Positions 8,419-20,442 of a DNA stretch of 22,649 nucleotides are shown here, piece after piece. Below the pieces are notes generated by a model. It had not been told where the DNA came from. It was given only the letters and a program-made list of their open reading frames with translations, and ran no database searches. Every line of letters begins with the position of its first letter. Positions within the stretch are counted from its first letter, which is position 1. The DNA is from Plantago elongata (lineage: Eukaryota; Streptophyta; Magnoliopsida; Lamiales; Plantaginaceae): positions 1 through 22,649 of the forward strand of contig JAYMSP010002746.1 of the NCBI GenBank assembly GCA_036897095.1, given 5' to 3'. The position numbers and the translations under genes are program-made.

Positions 8419-11414
8419 TCTTAAGCTTCACTAATTTTCTGCACTGTGATTTACTTTTTATGGTGAAATATTCAGGAAAAAGTAAAGGAACATGTTCTCT
8501 GGGTCAGCTTTCATTTTCCTAGTACTGATTAGATTTAATGAACACAGTACCCTTTTACTAGACATACAGTTTATCTTTGATTTCATAAATTGATAGCTTC
8601 CTAAATCCTCCTAAATTTGCAGAGTGTTGATAAACTTCTGGACATGTCAGCAAAGACCTTGGGGAAAAGTGATGATGTCATAAGCAGTTCTTCTGGACAT
8701 GTAAGCCATGCTTGTTTTACAAACCCTCGTGTGTCCACATGTCTGTCGAATATTGCACTAACTACTGTTTTTAATCGCCATCATAAGTATTTTTCATACT
8801 GATAAAAATCCTCAATTTTCTCTCTTAACTATTATCTATGCCAAATAGAAGATGGCAAATGGGTTTGCCATGAAGTCCACAGTTAGAAGTCAGTCATCTC
8901 CTAGTGATCCTGCTGGAAGGTTTGGTGCTTCAAATGGGAGTATTATTATTTTTAATTTTACTGCACCAAGTTTGAAAACTGAACTTTCTACGTTTTTGGC
9001 TCTTCAGACCAAACACTGATAAACCTGGGGCAATGAAACAAGGGAAAGAGATCCAGAAAGAAATTCTGGAGTCGCTATTTTGTGTGACAAAGAAATATGA
9101 AGAGGATGAACCGCCCTCCCTGCCAGTGAGACGAGTTCGCTACCCTTATGGCAGGATTGTGGCAAACCCACTGAAAGACACGGTTATAGAAGATTTTACC
9201 TTCATTACTAGAGGATCTGCGAACAATGCCGGTGAGTAGTGTCCCTTTGATGACCTGATCTGGTATTATTTAGCTCTGTTACTTTTAATTCGAAATCCAT
9301 GGCTAGCAGATCAAGGCAAGTCCAAGTCTATACACATTGACCACTGTTCTGTTTCCATGACTTGCAACCCCGTTTGATTCTTTTAACTAATTTATTAGCC
9401 TTTGTTTGAAATGTCCCAGATAGACATAAAATGATGTTAACTCGTAGCAAATTTTCTTTTTGACTTCAACAGAGTCTCTGGGTTGGATTTCTATTATGTT
9501 TTCTCTCAGTGATCTGCATCCTGCTATATTTCTGATAGCTATTCCAACTTATCTACCCGTAGAAGTTATAAAATTATAGTTCCTGTCATTCTACTGAAGT
9601 TATCTTCCGTTTCTCCCCTCCTGAACACAAAATGAATGGATTAACATATCTAAAGAGACTGACAGTGCACATGTATCTTAATTCTTTTGCCATTTCATTT
9701 AACTGTGCTTCCAGGTGTGGTAGATGATGAAGCAGATGATAAATCCTATGAGGACTGCCGTAATGCTGTGAAGGAATACTGGCATCTTATGAAAGAGTAC
9801 TATAAAGCTGTAAGTCTTTGCTCTCCTATAACCTGAAAATTTCACTTTCTAGCTTGACACTGTTTCAAACCACTATGGCACATCTGCCATTATTCTAAAG
9901 ACATGACCAGGACAGAAATTTCAGGTTCTCTGATTCAGTATGTTGGTTTTAACAGGCTGTTGATGCATTCGGCAAAAAGGAGTATGAAAAGGCTCAAAAA
10001 CTCGGGGTAGAGGTATGTTATATACATTCACATGCAATGAGACGCTTTCTTGTATCTTTTTACTAAGGTGAAAATCTTGAAACTGAAATTGATCATGTTC
10101 TCTCTCTACTATTGGTTCCTTTTGCTGTCAACTTAGTGATGTTATTGTAAATCTAATACTACTATGATTCTATTTTGAATTATCACATTGGACCTAACAC
10201 GTGATAATTCTCCACCCATTATAATCAAGAAGGATGGATCTTCTTTATGGTTATACATCTATACATATCACATTTCATCTAGACTAACTTCACTTTGTCC
10301 TCAGACGCCTGGCTTTCCCTAGCAGTGCCAGACTTCTCAATCTAGCTAGGCTATTAGTTTGTGTGTCGTCTTCTATCTTGTATCCAACGCTATGGTCATC
10401 TCTAATACAGTTATCTTTTTTTGCGTACTTTCTATGAGACCAATAATTGGTTCATTTATGTGAGTTTAACTTTCAACGGGACTATGGAAGTAATGAAATT
10501 AAAATAATTGAAAATTGTGGCAAATGTTGCAGCGACATTAATACTTAGTTTTGGATGTCATTTATATTACAAATCTAAGGTTCTCTTTTGTTAAATTTAT
10601 TATCGAGTCTGCTATGCAAATGGTTTTATTTGTTGAGGGATGTTTCAGGGTAACTTCTATATGAAGAAGGCAAGAGAAGCAGATGAGGAGTCGCACAAAA
10701 TAATGATTGAAAGCAGGTTAGAGAAAGAGTTCTTTTACCTCCCTTTGCTGAATGGCAGAATTTTTTACTTACTAGCATTGATAAAATGAACGACTTGCTC
10801 TGACTTTCCTCTCAGTGATGATGAAGAAGACTTGTGTATCAATGTCCATCATTTCGACCCGAGGGATGCTTTGCGCCATCTGAAGCTTCAGTTAAAAAGT
10901 TTTGCAGGATTAGATAGTGAGTCCTTATCATACAACAGCGTTCTTCCATTTTATTTTATTTTGATTTTTATTATTAAATCTTGTTTTTGTAGCATACCGA
11001 AATATGAAAGTTGTAGTCGGGACTAATGGTGGAGATGCCCAAGATGTCAAGCGGAAGCGTCTGGTATGATTAACATTAAATTTACAAAATGAGCTTGTTG
11101 ATATATCTATAGTCTCACGGTAACCCATTGAAAATATAGATGTTTTGATTAATAATATCGATAATTTTCTTGACAATATAAATTATCTAGATACTGTCTC
11201 TCTTGTGGTCCGATGTTCTTGATTTGGTTATACCAATTGATGCATGACCTATTAAATCGACCTCAACAATACTGCAATGTTGACATTAATGTTGCAGGTC
11301 ACTAAGCTTCTGGAGAAGGAGAAAATTCCATGGACTGAAGAAGGAAATGGCTGGACTATTTGTATCAGAGTGGATGAGGTTGATCGGGATGAGTTGAGTT
11401 TTGCGAAGGAATAA
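6747..11414 (+). CDS. SDE5: SDE5-like protein (UBA-like, DUF1771, Smr-like), tasiRNA pathway
   Basis: Eleven coding exons join in frame: 6747-7302, 8290-8315, 8623-8700, 8849-8919, 9008-9231, 9715-9809, 9956-10012, 10649-10716, 10816-10916, 10993-11063, 11298-11414. All junctions are GT-AG and the product is 487 aa. A UBA/CUE-like segment covers residues 12-50 ([19 protein letters not shown]) and a second covers 162-208. DUF1771 spans about 330-391 ([19 protein letters not shown]). A degenerate Smr-like domain spans about 396-487. The fold order and motifs match plant SDE5 (Arabidopsis At3g15390), annotated as a putative RNA export factor. It acts with RDR6 and SGS3 to make double-stranded RNA for trans-acting siRNAs. 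The Smr signature LDLHG is INVHHF here and the GxGxHS loop is GTNGGD, so nuclease activity is doubtful. The start is the first ATG after the leader intron; an in-frame alternative is 5832. Confidence 0.9.
7518..7850 (-). other. Antisense ORF inside SDE5-like intron 2 (110 aa, unrecognised)
   Basis: Intron 2 (7303-8289) carries a 110-codon antisense ORF. Its composition is less skewed than the neighbouring AT-rich DNA, with stretches such as [20 protein letters not shown] and [21 protein letters not shown] see no known domain, signal peptide or membrane segment. It may be a captured gene fragment or a chance ORF. Beyond it, 7851-8289 is plain intron sequence. Confidence 0.2.
8383..8419. repeat. 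(AC)n microsatellite in SDE5-like intron 3
   Basis: About 18 AC units with one interruption (CAAAC) lie in the 307-bp intron 8316-8622. The tract is downstream of a T-rich stretch and well away from both splice sites. It is probably polymorphic. Confidence 0.95.
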
Positions 11415-12064
11415 TGTCTAGGCTGTCTCTGAATTGAAGCTGGGAGATTTGAGATTCACATTATTGATTTATTGGCCTTCTTTTGACCTGAAGAGGCTAT
11501 TGAGGCGCTTAGCGTAGAAGTACTCTACTAACAACGACTTTTGTAGTAAAATACTGAAAGAAATTAAAAAGCACATTTTGTATGAGTTCGGGTTTTACAA
11601 GTAGTGGGCAGACCTGAACTGTGCAGCAATTTACATGCAAAGGAGCACCAAGTTTATCATTGTTGGTACTTCTGAGTTGCAGATGACTATTTTGTTTTGA
11701 ACTGGAACAAGTCAGGTATGAGTAATCTGGTTCAATGCCAATTTGTTACAGTTGTTGAGTTTTTTAGAGCTGTTTTTCATTTCTCACTGGTTTCACAGTT
11801 TACATGGATTCTGGTTTGATATTTGCAAGTTAAAATAGCTAGATTCCTCATTTGAAATTTTTGGTGTAAAATTCCAGGCAGAACGTTCCTTAACAAGAAA
11901 TTGAATTTAGCTCTTACATATATACGCAAGTTTAATTGGGGCACTAATTAATATATAGTGAAAGAAATTAACATTCCTCACTTGTATAAGACAGTTTGGT
12001 TCCATCAAAGCTAGCTACAACCAGACATCAAAATTACTATCACTTGGTGGTCTCTTCAAAATGT
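11415..12064. other. Convergent intergenic space between the SDE5-like and CTL1-like stop codons
   Basis: The 650 bp should contain both 3' UTRs, tail to tail. The first 300 bp or so look like the SDE5-like 3' UTR, and the part next to 12064 is the CTL1-like 3' UTR. No coding ORF or repeat is evident. Overlapping transcripts are possible at this spacing, but nothing in the sequence proves it. Confidence 0.6.
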
Positions 12065-15000
12065 CTATTGTGTCAATCTTTGCGTCTCATTGTCCTCGTC
12101 GTTTAGAGTCTGAATCAACAGAGGCGGAGCATACCGAGCTGTTCCTTGGTGTTCATCTGCATCTTGGCAAAACGAGAGTATGATTGTATCAATCGACATT
12201 TCCACCACTCCGAAGAAGAGAGTGGCAACAATATAGCCAAATCCCCAGCATATCTGTATGATCACAACCATGTCACTTTTTATAGCTTTTTAATGCTTAC
12301 ATGTACAATGAGATCACAGATATCTGTAATGAGTAATGACATACCAGTACAGGGAACAACGGTGACGAGATCTTGTTGTGAGCCGACTTGTATTTGTGTG
12401 TGTCCAACATCAGAAAAGCAAAAAGAGCGCTTGTGAGGCTCACACACAGCTTCCCCAGAAATAGGATCACATCTCCTATCACGTTCACCTTTCCTATTCT
12501 AAGGATGTTACTCATTATCAACTCGGTCGCAATCTCAGAAGCTTTAAAGAACCCTTTTCCTGTTATTGCAATCTGGGAACATACAACTCACCACATTAAC
12601 GAAATCCAAAGATTCCAAACCATTAGACAAACAAACACAAAACATGAATAGTAGTCCATAGACAAACAATATTACAAAGGCATGCTGATGAAAGTAAGTA
12701 ACATCAATTGTCCGTGTCCATTATAAACATATTCGCAGAATTCTACTAGAAGCCTAAAAGTTCTTAGACTTTATAACTAAGCCAGAATTCAGCACAAATT
12801 AGGTTCATTCGACTATAAAAGAGAATAGCTAAGTTTGTAGGAGAAGGCGTGAAGCTTTACATGGTATGTCAGTTGTCTCTATTTGATCATAAATTATAGT
12901 AGGGGGTGTATTTGCACTAGCCCGAGTTTCTAGAACGGAATGGCAAATTTATAAAGTGTGCAACGTATGCAGAAGTGCTGAAAAATACAGTAAGCAGTAA
13001 AATACCGGTTGTGTGTGTTTGATTTTGAAGAAAAGTTATTACCCGTGTGAAATCCAAAATTCCAGATTTTATACGAATAAGTTGTGGGTTATTTCACGCA
13101 AGCTGTTGCAAACACCTCTCGGGTAAGACTGTGATAGATTAATCATTCCTGTGTGAGTCTGTTTCTCAAAAAAAACTTGTGGTTTATCTTATGATTTACA
13201 AACCAAAAATTCCTAAGAGCAATATCCAATGATATACGCTATACTGTCACAGAATCAATAAAAGACTAGTACTTCTGTTCTGTGTGACATTGACAGAGAA
13301 TAATTATCTAGCGGTGAACATAACATTAGCAAGAGAATACATAAAACAGACAAATGCTAGGTGATTAAAAGACAACAAGATGCTAGTAACACAGATTTAA
13401 CTTACCATAATGTAAGCGTTACGGTTCACAGATTTGATAATCCATCCAATACCCCTCAGGCAACCGTCTGAAGTATGATATAAAGCCTTTCCAAACATGT
13501 TTTCAGGAATAGAATTTATGTGTTTAAGCTTGCGGCGAAGAGCTTCGAGAATAAATCGAATTGATTCAACCCATGACACAAATAGAGAACCAACAGCAAT
13601 TGATCCAAGACCATATCGTGCAAGCCGCTTCATTGATGAAAAAACAGGAAGGAAGGGTATCTCAGGCTGCAAATAAAAAGATAACAGAAGATTTATAAGT
13701 TACAACAGTATGATCAAACTAAGCTACAGTGTAAGTGTGTAACATAATTACATAACTAGTCCCAGTGTCTCACCGAAGTCTCGCCTCGAGCCCAATAATA
13801 TGAAGCAACAGAACCCGCAATAACCGTTGATGAGCATGCAATAAAGAATTGGGTAGCCCAATACCCACCAAACAAATGGAAAAGAATCGAGGCAGCAATA
13901 TGAGAAGTATAGCGAACGCTATAGCCACAACAGCTATTACAGCTCAATTTTCCAATCTTGAGATCATATGCACAGCAGTTAGCACCGCAATCATTTTGGA
14001 CGACTGTTCCGGAACTAAAAAGATGAAGAGCAGCTGATAACCAGAACATATAAAAAATTGCTAGTATAGCATACGGGATAACTGGAAATATTATCAGAGC
14101 CTGGACTTCTCCGATGACCTTGGCTGCTACCTGTAATTTGAATATCAAGACGATCAGATGGCATACATCATGAAGATGGAATAAAGTATACGAAAACTCA
14201 CGACACAAATTGCATAGTTATTTGTTCCAATTTTACCTTGAGAACAGATGTTGCCATCAGGATACGACGAACAATAGCGATAGAAGATAGGAAGGCAATG
14301 ATCATCAATGCTGTCATGAAAACAGCAGCTGCATGGAGATGATTTAGCTCCTACACAAAGAAATAACTGACATCAACTATGATAACCTTCAAGTGCTTTG
14401 AATTTGAATGTATTTTCTTCTTTTCCCCAACTAAGAGCTTTATGCGAGGTAAAGGCGTCGGGAATTGGAACCATACCCTCGAGGATACATGATAATATGG
14501 GTCATGCTCGCCGATGATGGGGGAGATAGCATCATGTCCAATCCATCCAGCTGAAAGACAAGGGATATAAGAAAATCAACTTGTCATGTATTGGCAAACA
14601 AATCAAATCAATTTCAGACCAGGAACTCAAGAAAAAAAATCTGTGGTTGAATATTTTTGTGTAGCCTAGCACTTCTCAAGAGGTGCTAATGATAACCAAA
14701 ACGTCAAAATTAACTGGAGCTTAATATCTAATTTATAATAATTATCTTTCAATATAAAGATGCTAATCATAACCATCTTTCACACAGCTAATCCCTGTAT
14801 ATAATCTTGATTCACAGCAATGAGTGAACTTCATAGCCTCACAAAATCACAATCATAAAGTACCTGAACACACTGTTTTAAACCTACGCATGTTATGGAG
14901 ATGCAAGTATCCTGGAATCAATATGTGAAAAGTATGATTTTTGGAGATTCATGAGGAAAAAGGCAAATGAATTAATGAGGATCAAGAATATGCTGAAAAA

Positions 15001-17579
15001 AATCATTTTGACAGAAGGTGGAATGCTTGAGAGATGATCACGATTTCTAGATGAGCAAAAATTAAATATTTTTTACATTACAGAGAAACTTATACAATGA
15101 AAAAGGCAAAAAGGAAAAAAAAAAAAGAATTCCTCAAGGAAATGTAACTAAAAGGCTATGCTAACCTTTTAAATAGTAAAACATTGTCACTGATATCATG
15201 AGAACATTGAACACAACGACCGTAATCCATGGCATTCCAGTAACAAAATGACGGATCATTAAAAGCCATATGATTGAGAGGAAAAGTGGCAGAAATCCTC
15301 CACAAACAAGCAGTACAGGCCATGATTTCCCAATATCAGCCACATATCTCTGCAGAAAGCAAAAGGAGCATATATCTTAAACTTCTAGAGAATTATAATA
15401 CCGTTGGAAAGATATCACAACGACTATGCCTTGTATCCCAATTCCGTATGAAATTGTGTATTCTACATGATCCATAAGTTGAGCCGGGTACAAGTGTTAA
15501 ACTTCTCTGCATGGAAGATAAACTTTTGAAGAACATTGCTGAAGTTCTTCAATATTCATAAAAATTCTTAGAAACTTTCAATATCACAAGATTTCACTAA
15601 GGCAGGTTAAGAGGTAACACCTAATTAGCATAGCTGATATTTTTTAGGTAGGAAAAAGAAATTAATATGAGGCACGAAGCAAAAAATTTCAAGTTATGGT
15701 TGCATGCACAAATCTCAGTCCATCAAGCTACATGTGCTTCTTTGACCAAAGATACAAGAGGCAATGATGTTATATGAATTCTGACCTTCAGTACAGACGA
15801 CCGAGAGTTGATTGATCTGTGGATGGCTTTATCAATTGCAATGTTTTCTACGATTTTCACTCCACCCATTAACTCCCAATGCGTCAAAGAAATATTTGAT
15901 GCACGAGCAATGTACTGGCAAGTCCATTGAACTGGCACATAGAGTGACCAGTGGTGTTTCAATACAAATGAAATTATAAGCCGAGAAACATAATTAAACC
16001 AAATCCGATTCTTAATATAAGTAGAGTACAAAAATTACCATTAACACTTGGAAATATAACTGGATAGCAAGGACCCTGGAGCTGAATAGACATATTTCTG
16101 AGTTGAGGAGTAAGGTCAGCGAAATAATCATAATTTCTATCTATCCAGTCGTCCACACTAAGATGAATATCTCCCTCCGGGTAATCGCAGACCCAGTTAA
16201 GTGAGTCCTCTGAGGGGATAGGGCAATCCATCAAACAGATACTACGGGCGTTTGAGAGCTCGAATTTGCTGTCTTTTACACCAGATTGGTAAACCTGGTT
16301 AGGATTTAACCAATACCTAAGTTCCAATTCATGGAGATTCGGATCACCATGTCTATCACCACACACATTCCCTTTATAGTCCAGGCCAAAGTTTAGCCTA
16401 TCATATACACAAAGCAGTTTTATTAAATGAATCATGGATAAACTGTCAATGGGTAAATAAATGCATAGATAAACTAAAACTTCTAGATAGAAAACAGTCT
16501 AATCTATCCTTATTAATGCAATACTATGTCCCAATCCACAAATAAAAAATGCTTTCTTTTTTTATGCTTCTCTAGTCTCGCAAAACAAATAACACGAAAA
16601 GGATCTGAAATGGGAAATATGGCATTTTTCGATAGGCAAATTTAAATTATATAAATAGAAGGAATGAAATGTATTAAAATAACAGATTACAAAGAAAGAT
16701 ACAAAATTCATTAAGGTTGGGAAATAGGTTCCTTGATTTTCGACTTGGAGTATACATTTCCACTTTTAACTTCAAGATTTTGGTAGATATCAACACTTGG
16801 AACACAAACAGCCAGCCTTAGACCAAGTATATGTTGTACATTGCCTAACCAACCGATTAGGCAGGAACCATCCAAATTGCAGAAACACAAAAGGTAGGCA
16901 TATGAACGCACACCACCGCCCTGCCTATAGCAGAGTTACCGGGGACCTAGAGAATGAGGTTTTGTCCTCAAAATACCCATTTGATAAACAATCTTTCCCA
17001 AAAATCCAGTTTTATCATCCTAATCACTGCAAAGCTGCTAAAGGCGCGCGCACACACACACACACACCAATACTAAGATAAATTATGTCTCTGGCACAAT
17101 CCAGCAATCCCCAAGACCCTAATAAATAGAACTCAAACCTACTAAAAACAAACAAGAAAGCAAAACCCCAACAGCAGTAAATTTCAAAACGCAAAGATGC
17201 CATTTTTACTCCGAAATAACCAAAAAGACCACATTTTTTTCCTCAGAAAAACGATTTGATACAACAGATCAGAGCCCAAACTGCATAAAGGTAAGAAGAG
17301 CAAAACCCATTAACTGGAAGCAGCAAAAAAATGGTAAAAAGAGCAAAGCAAGAAGCTTTGTTTTGTGAGCAACCTCAATGGGTCTCCCTGGTTGAAACCA
17401 AAGCTTGAATTGACAATCATTGCAACCCAAAAGGCAATAAAGATAACCAAGAAAACCACATCTCTACATTTCCTGTTGTGCTTTATGATATCACCACCAT
17501 TTGCTGCTAATCCTCCTCCATTAGTACCAGCATCACTTGATGGGTACTTCCCAATTACTGGCCCCAATGGACCTCTCAT
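12065..17579 (-). CDS. CTL1: Choline transporter-like membrane protein, CTL1/CHER1-like
   Basis: Ten exons join in frame on the minus strand: 17579-17374, 16397-16039, 15931-15786, 15349-15166, 14550-14477, 14350-14237, 14130-13774, 13666-13406, 12572-12345, 12253-12065. All introns are GT-AG and the product is 705 aa, against about 700 for Arabidopsis CTL1 (At3g15380). The N terminus (MRGPLGPVIGKY) and block KHNRKCRD precede a first membrane helix at about 41-58. A large loop (about 70-245) has the sequons NMS and NIS. Multiple helices follow, starting near 249-268 and 276-298, with a Cys-rich loop in exon 7 (NDCGANCCAYD, CNSCCGYS). The C-terminal region has the family blocks SNILRIGKVNVIGDV and EMSIDTIILSFCQDADE. 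The family is choline_transpo (SLC44/PNS1-like). Arabidopsis CHER1/CTL1 affects sieve plates, plasmodesmata and membrane trafficking through choline transport. Longest introns are 16398-17373, 12573-13405, 14551-15165 and 15350-15785; none shows another gene. Confidence 0.94.
17044..17067. repeat. (GC)n/(CA)n microsatellite in CTL1-like intron 1
   Basis: A GCGCGCG run passes into about 10 CA units. It lies in the 976-bp first intron, about 300 bp downstream of the donor in gene orientation, and is not near a splice site. Confidence 0.9.
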
Positions 17580-17719
17580 CTTTTCTTGAATTCAGATGGT
17601 AAAAATGGAGCTCTTGGTGTGTGTGTGTTTTGGTGCAAGCTTGAAGAGAGCTGAGTGAAAAAGGGAAAGTGATAAACAGTGTGAGAAAAGAAAGCAAGTA
17701 GCAGCAAAGGAGAGTGTGA

Positions 17720-17760
17720 AAGGGACAATAGTCCAACATGGGTTTATGGGAATATATTTG
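17720..17760 (-). promoter_or_regulatory. Core promoter of the CTL1-like gene
   Basis: On the minus strand a TATA-like AAATATATT (17759-17751) is followed by a pyrimidine-rich leader running to the ATG at 17579. A start near 17720 would give a 5' UTR of about 140 nt. An out-of-frame ATG at 17739 would then lie upstream of the transcript; if transcription starts earlier it would be an upstream ORF overlapping the CTL1 start. Confidence 0.4.
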
Positions 17761-19223
17761 TGCTTATTTGGTTAAGCAATGTATGTTCTTGTGGGTTAAC
17801 AGTTAACACAACAATAATTCCATCCTTATCGTACACCCGACTATACGTTGTATAATGTTTTGGTGTGAATAAATGAATTACCGTCTTCTTAACAACAATA
17901 ATTGTACCAAAACCACATTTTTTGACAGATACAAACCAACCAAGATCTGTGTTTTTAACAGTGTGTAATTGTTTGTATTAATTTGGGTTCCTAAAGCAGC
18001 TTTTGAGTGATGGTGCTAGTAATAGTTTATGGTATTTTTGTTATGTAGTGTAGTATGTAAATCTAAATCTGATGAAGAAATTAATTAAATACCAAGAGTC
18101 TGTTCCTAAACTGAACATTCTTTTTTATTAGCAATGAGTTGTCTTTAGAGCAAGAATTTGAATTATTTTGAAATTTACCGGGAGAAGAAAAATGTCTGTT
18201 GAGTCATGCCATGCCTACTAAAAAGTTAAAAAGAGGAAGAAAAGAGAAAGAAGGAAGGGAAGAAAAGGATAGTCCTACTTAATTAGAGGTAAGTTTGGTA
18301 ATAATGGTGGTATTATCCAATCCCTCAGCCATACGGTTGGATAACATTTTTTCAATTAATTACGAGTGAATCCTATCGTATAAACGAATTTATAGATTTA
18401 TATAATACGTTTATAACGAGTAAATAAAATTATAGCCCTAACCTTAAAGAAACTTGTTGAATGAAGTGTTCAAATTATTTTAACAAACAAATTTGACACG
18501 TGATTTCAACGTGTGTTTTTTATAATATTGAATTTGAAATTTTTTACAAATAAAAAGGTTTGAATTTTTTAAACGCGAATATATGTTTGACTCACATTTT
18601 TTTGGTTTTACATGGATACTTTTAAGAAAAATGAAATCCTAACATTTAAGTAGTGAAGAAATTACGTTTGAAACTAACAACTAATATAGTAGAGCCAGTC
18701 CATATTCCGACTACAATTGTAATAGTTTAATATACATCATTTTACTTAAACACTTTTTTAACCGTTAGATCATTTATACAATTTATATTTTAAAGATACT
18801 TAATTTTAATTGTTCATATGATTGTAAAAATTATATAATTGCAACTTTGTAATTTTTGCTTATGTGCTCATAAAATATAAATTTAAAAAAGAATTGAATA
18901 TATTTTATTTTAAGTTTTGAACAGTCCAGATTGTAGTTCTTTCAGACGTTTCATTATTATTCTTCACAAGCATGAACACCAATCGTATATTCAACATTTA
19001 ATAAAATATAAACAAAAATCAAACACTTCAAATTAAACACATATCATTATCCATCTTCTCCGAACAACCCTAAATCACCATTTAAATTCTTTCAATCAAT
19101 TTCACTCATTAATGCTTTTAATAATTAATTGTCATCAAGTGAATACGAAGAGTTACCCAGGTGCAGAGTTGAAATCTCATGTCATACACATTCAAAATCT
19201 ATTTAGTAAAAAATACAAGTTGG

Positions 19224-19345
19224 TAAGACGCTTCATTTCCAATTAATAGGTTGGGGTTCGAATCATATTTTAGCCGTTTCAAAAAGAATATAAGACGCTT
19301 CACTTCCAATAATAGATCGGGTTCGAATCATCCTTTAATCATTAT
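19224..19345 (+). repeat. Tandemly duplicated tRNA-like repeat (SINE-head type)
   Basis: Copy 1 (19224-19290) and copy 2 (19291-19345) both start TAAGACGCTTCA and contain a box-B-like GGTTCGAATCAT. TTGGTAAGACG at the start of copy 1 resembles box A. The layout suggests the 5' part of a tRNA-derived SINE, duplicated in tandem. A diverged relative is at 5349-5408. Confidence 0.55.
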
Positions 19346-19365
19346 ATATATATATATATATATAA
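19341..19365. repeat. (TA)n microsatellite
   Basis: About eleven TA units directly abut the second copy of the tRNA-like repeat, where a SINE tail would be expected. Confidence 0.9.
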
Positions 19366-19797
19366 AAGCTTTGTTTTATGGCAATTAGTACCGGCGCTAA
19401 TGATCATGGATTCCAATCCATTTATTAGGTATATGCTCTATTTGTTGTTGGTTGGTCTCTTCCTAAATGTCCAGAACCACCGATTCATTCAAAGTTACGG
19501 ACCTGCGAAACTAAATTTTTGAATTTACACGGAGAAATTGGGAATTAGTAAATTAGGGTTCTAATTCAATGAATAGGGAAGAACATTTAATTTATGTAGA
19601 TGATATTGCAATTTGTAGTGATATATTTACTAAATTTACCGTTATAGACGATTAAAATTAAATACAAGTCAATATAATTAGTTTACAAACGATCTAACGG
19701 TTTTAAATGAGTACAACTAAAATAGGTGTACGTTAAGCTGTATAATTTTCTAACTTTTCTTTTCTAGAGTTGCATTGTAAACTTGGACTTTTCTACG

Positions 19798-19824
19798 GTC
19801 AGGTAGTCTTTCAAGCTACCTGAC
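19798..19824. repeat. Perfect 9-bp inverted repeat
   Basis: The arms GTCAGGTAG and CTACCTGAC are perfectly complementary and separated by the 9-nt loop TCTTTCAAG. Pairing does not extend outward. No T-run follows and no gene ends nearby, so the function is unknown. Confidence 0.85.
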
Positions 19825-19997
19825 ACATGCATCAAATAAAAAAATTAACATATCTATTCCGTTATATTTTAAAATATTAAACTTAAAAATTAATAATTCT
19901 TAAAAAATATTATTTTAATTTTAAAAATATTTTAGAAGTCAAATTTAAATTTTTTTATCGATATTTATTTTTCTAATTTAAATATTTATAAGGCGGA

Positions 19998-20019
19998 AGG
20001 GCGATAATGCGATCGCCTT
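19998..20019. repeat. GC-rich hairpin in AT-rich DNA
   Basis: GGCGAT (20000-20005) pairs with ATCGCC (20012-20017) around a 6-nt loop. The stem can extend by a G-T wobble and an A-T pair. The palindrome GCGATCGC at 20009-20016 lies across the loop and one arm. The GC content stands out from the flanks. Confidence 0.7.
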
Positions 20020-20442
20020 GTCGTCCTGATGCCATAGAAACTTCTTAACCCTATAAATGAAAAGTTTTACAACAGTAATTAATTTTTTATTATTTTATTT
20101 TTTCTACTTTATTCGGTCACTCTTATTTTATTACCACCCATTTATATATTTTATTAATATAATATTCACTACAAAGTATTTGTTTATTCCAAAGTACTGT
20201 GTAGAAAGGTTTAATTGGAACATAGTAGGTAGGGCTATTATATTTTCAGGTCGGGTACCGATCTAAATACAGATCTTCGTTAGATGATTTACGAGTACGA
20301 TCTTACAAATTATTAAATTTTAACTACTAAAATATAAATGTACAACTATACCTTTATTTAAATTTAATAATTATTACAAATAAATTAATTTTTTATTTAT
20401 ATACAAACTTCCAATACACACCCTATCCTCTCCAAATCTTTC

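Larger units (their letters stand above)
18760..19702. mobile_element. Possible non-autonomous DNA element with ~19-bp inverted ends
   Basis: The left end AACCGTTAGATCATTTATA (18760-18778) matches the reverse complement of 19684-19702 at 17 of 19 positions, including a perfect 12-bp core, AACCGTTAGATC. The 905-bp interior has no coding capacity and carries the tRNA-like repeat pair and the TA microsatellite. I could not define a target-site duplication, so the element status is inference. Confidence 0.35.

Noticed and set aside
12146-12651. + strand ORFs over CTL1-like exons 9 and 10
   Set aside because: They are antisense to conserved transporter exons; no family is recognisable.
13849-14037. 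+ strand ORF across CTL1-like exon 7
   Set aside because: It is antisense to a conserved coding exon and has no motif of its own.
17533-17739. 68-codon minus-strand ORF overlapping the CTL1-like start
   Set aside because: It runs in another frame, and its ATG probably lies upstream of the inferred transcription start; treated only as a possible upstream ORF.
20057-20266. 69-codon Phe/Tyr/Ile-rich ORF
   Set aside because: Its composition is what AT-rich DNA gives by chance, and there is no supporting signal.
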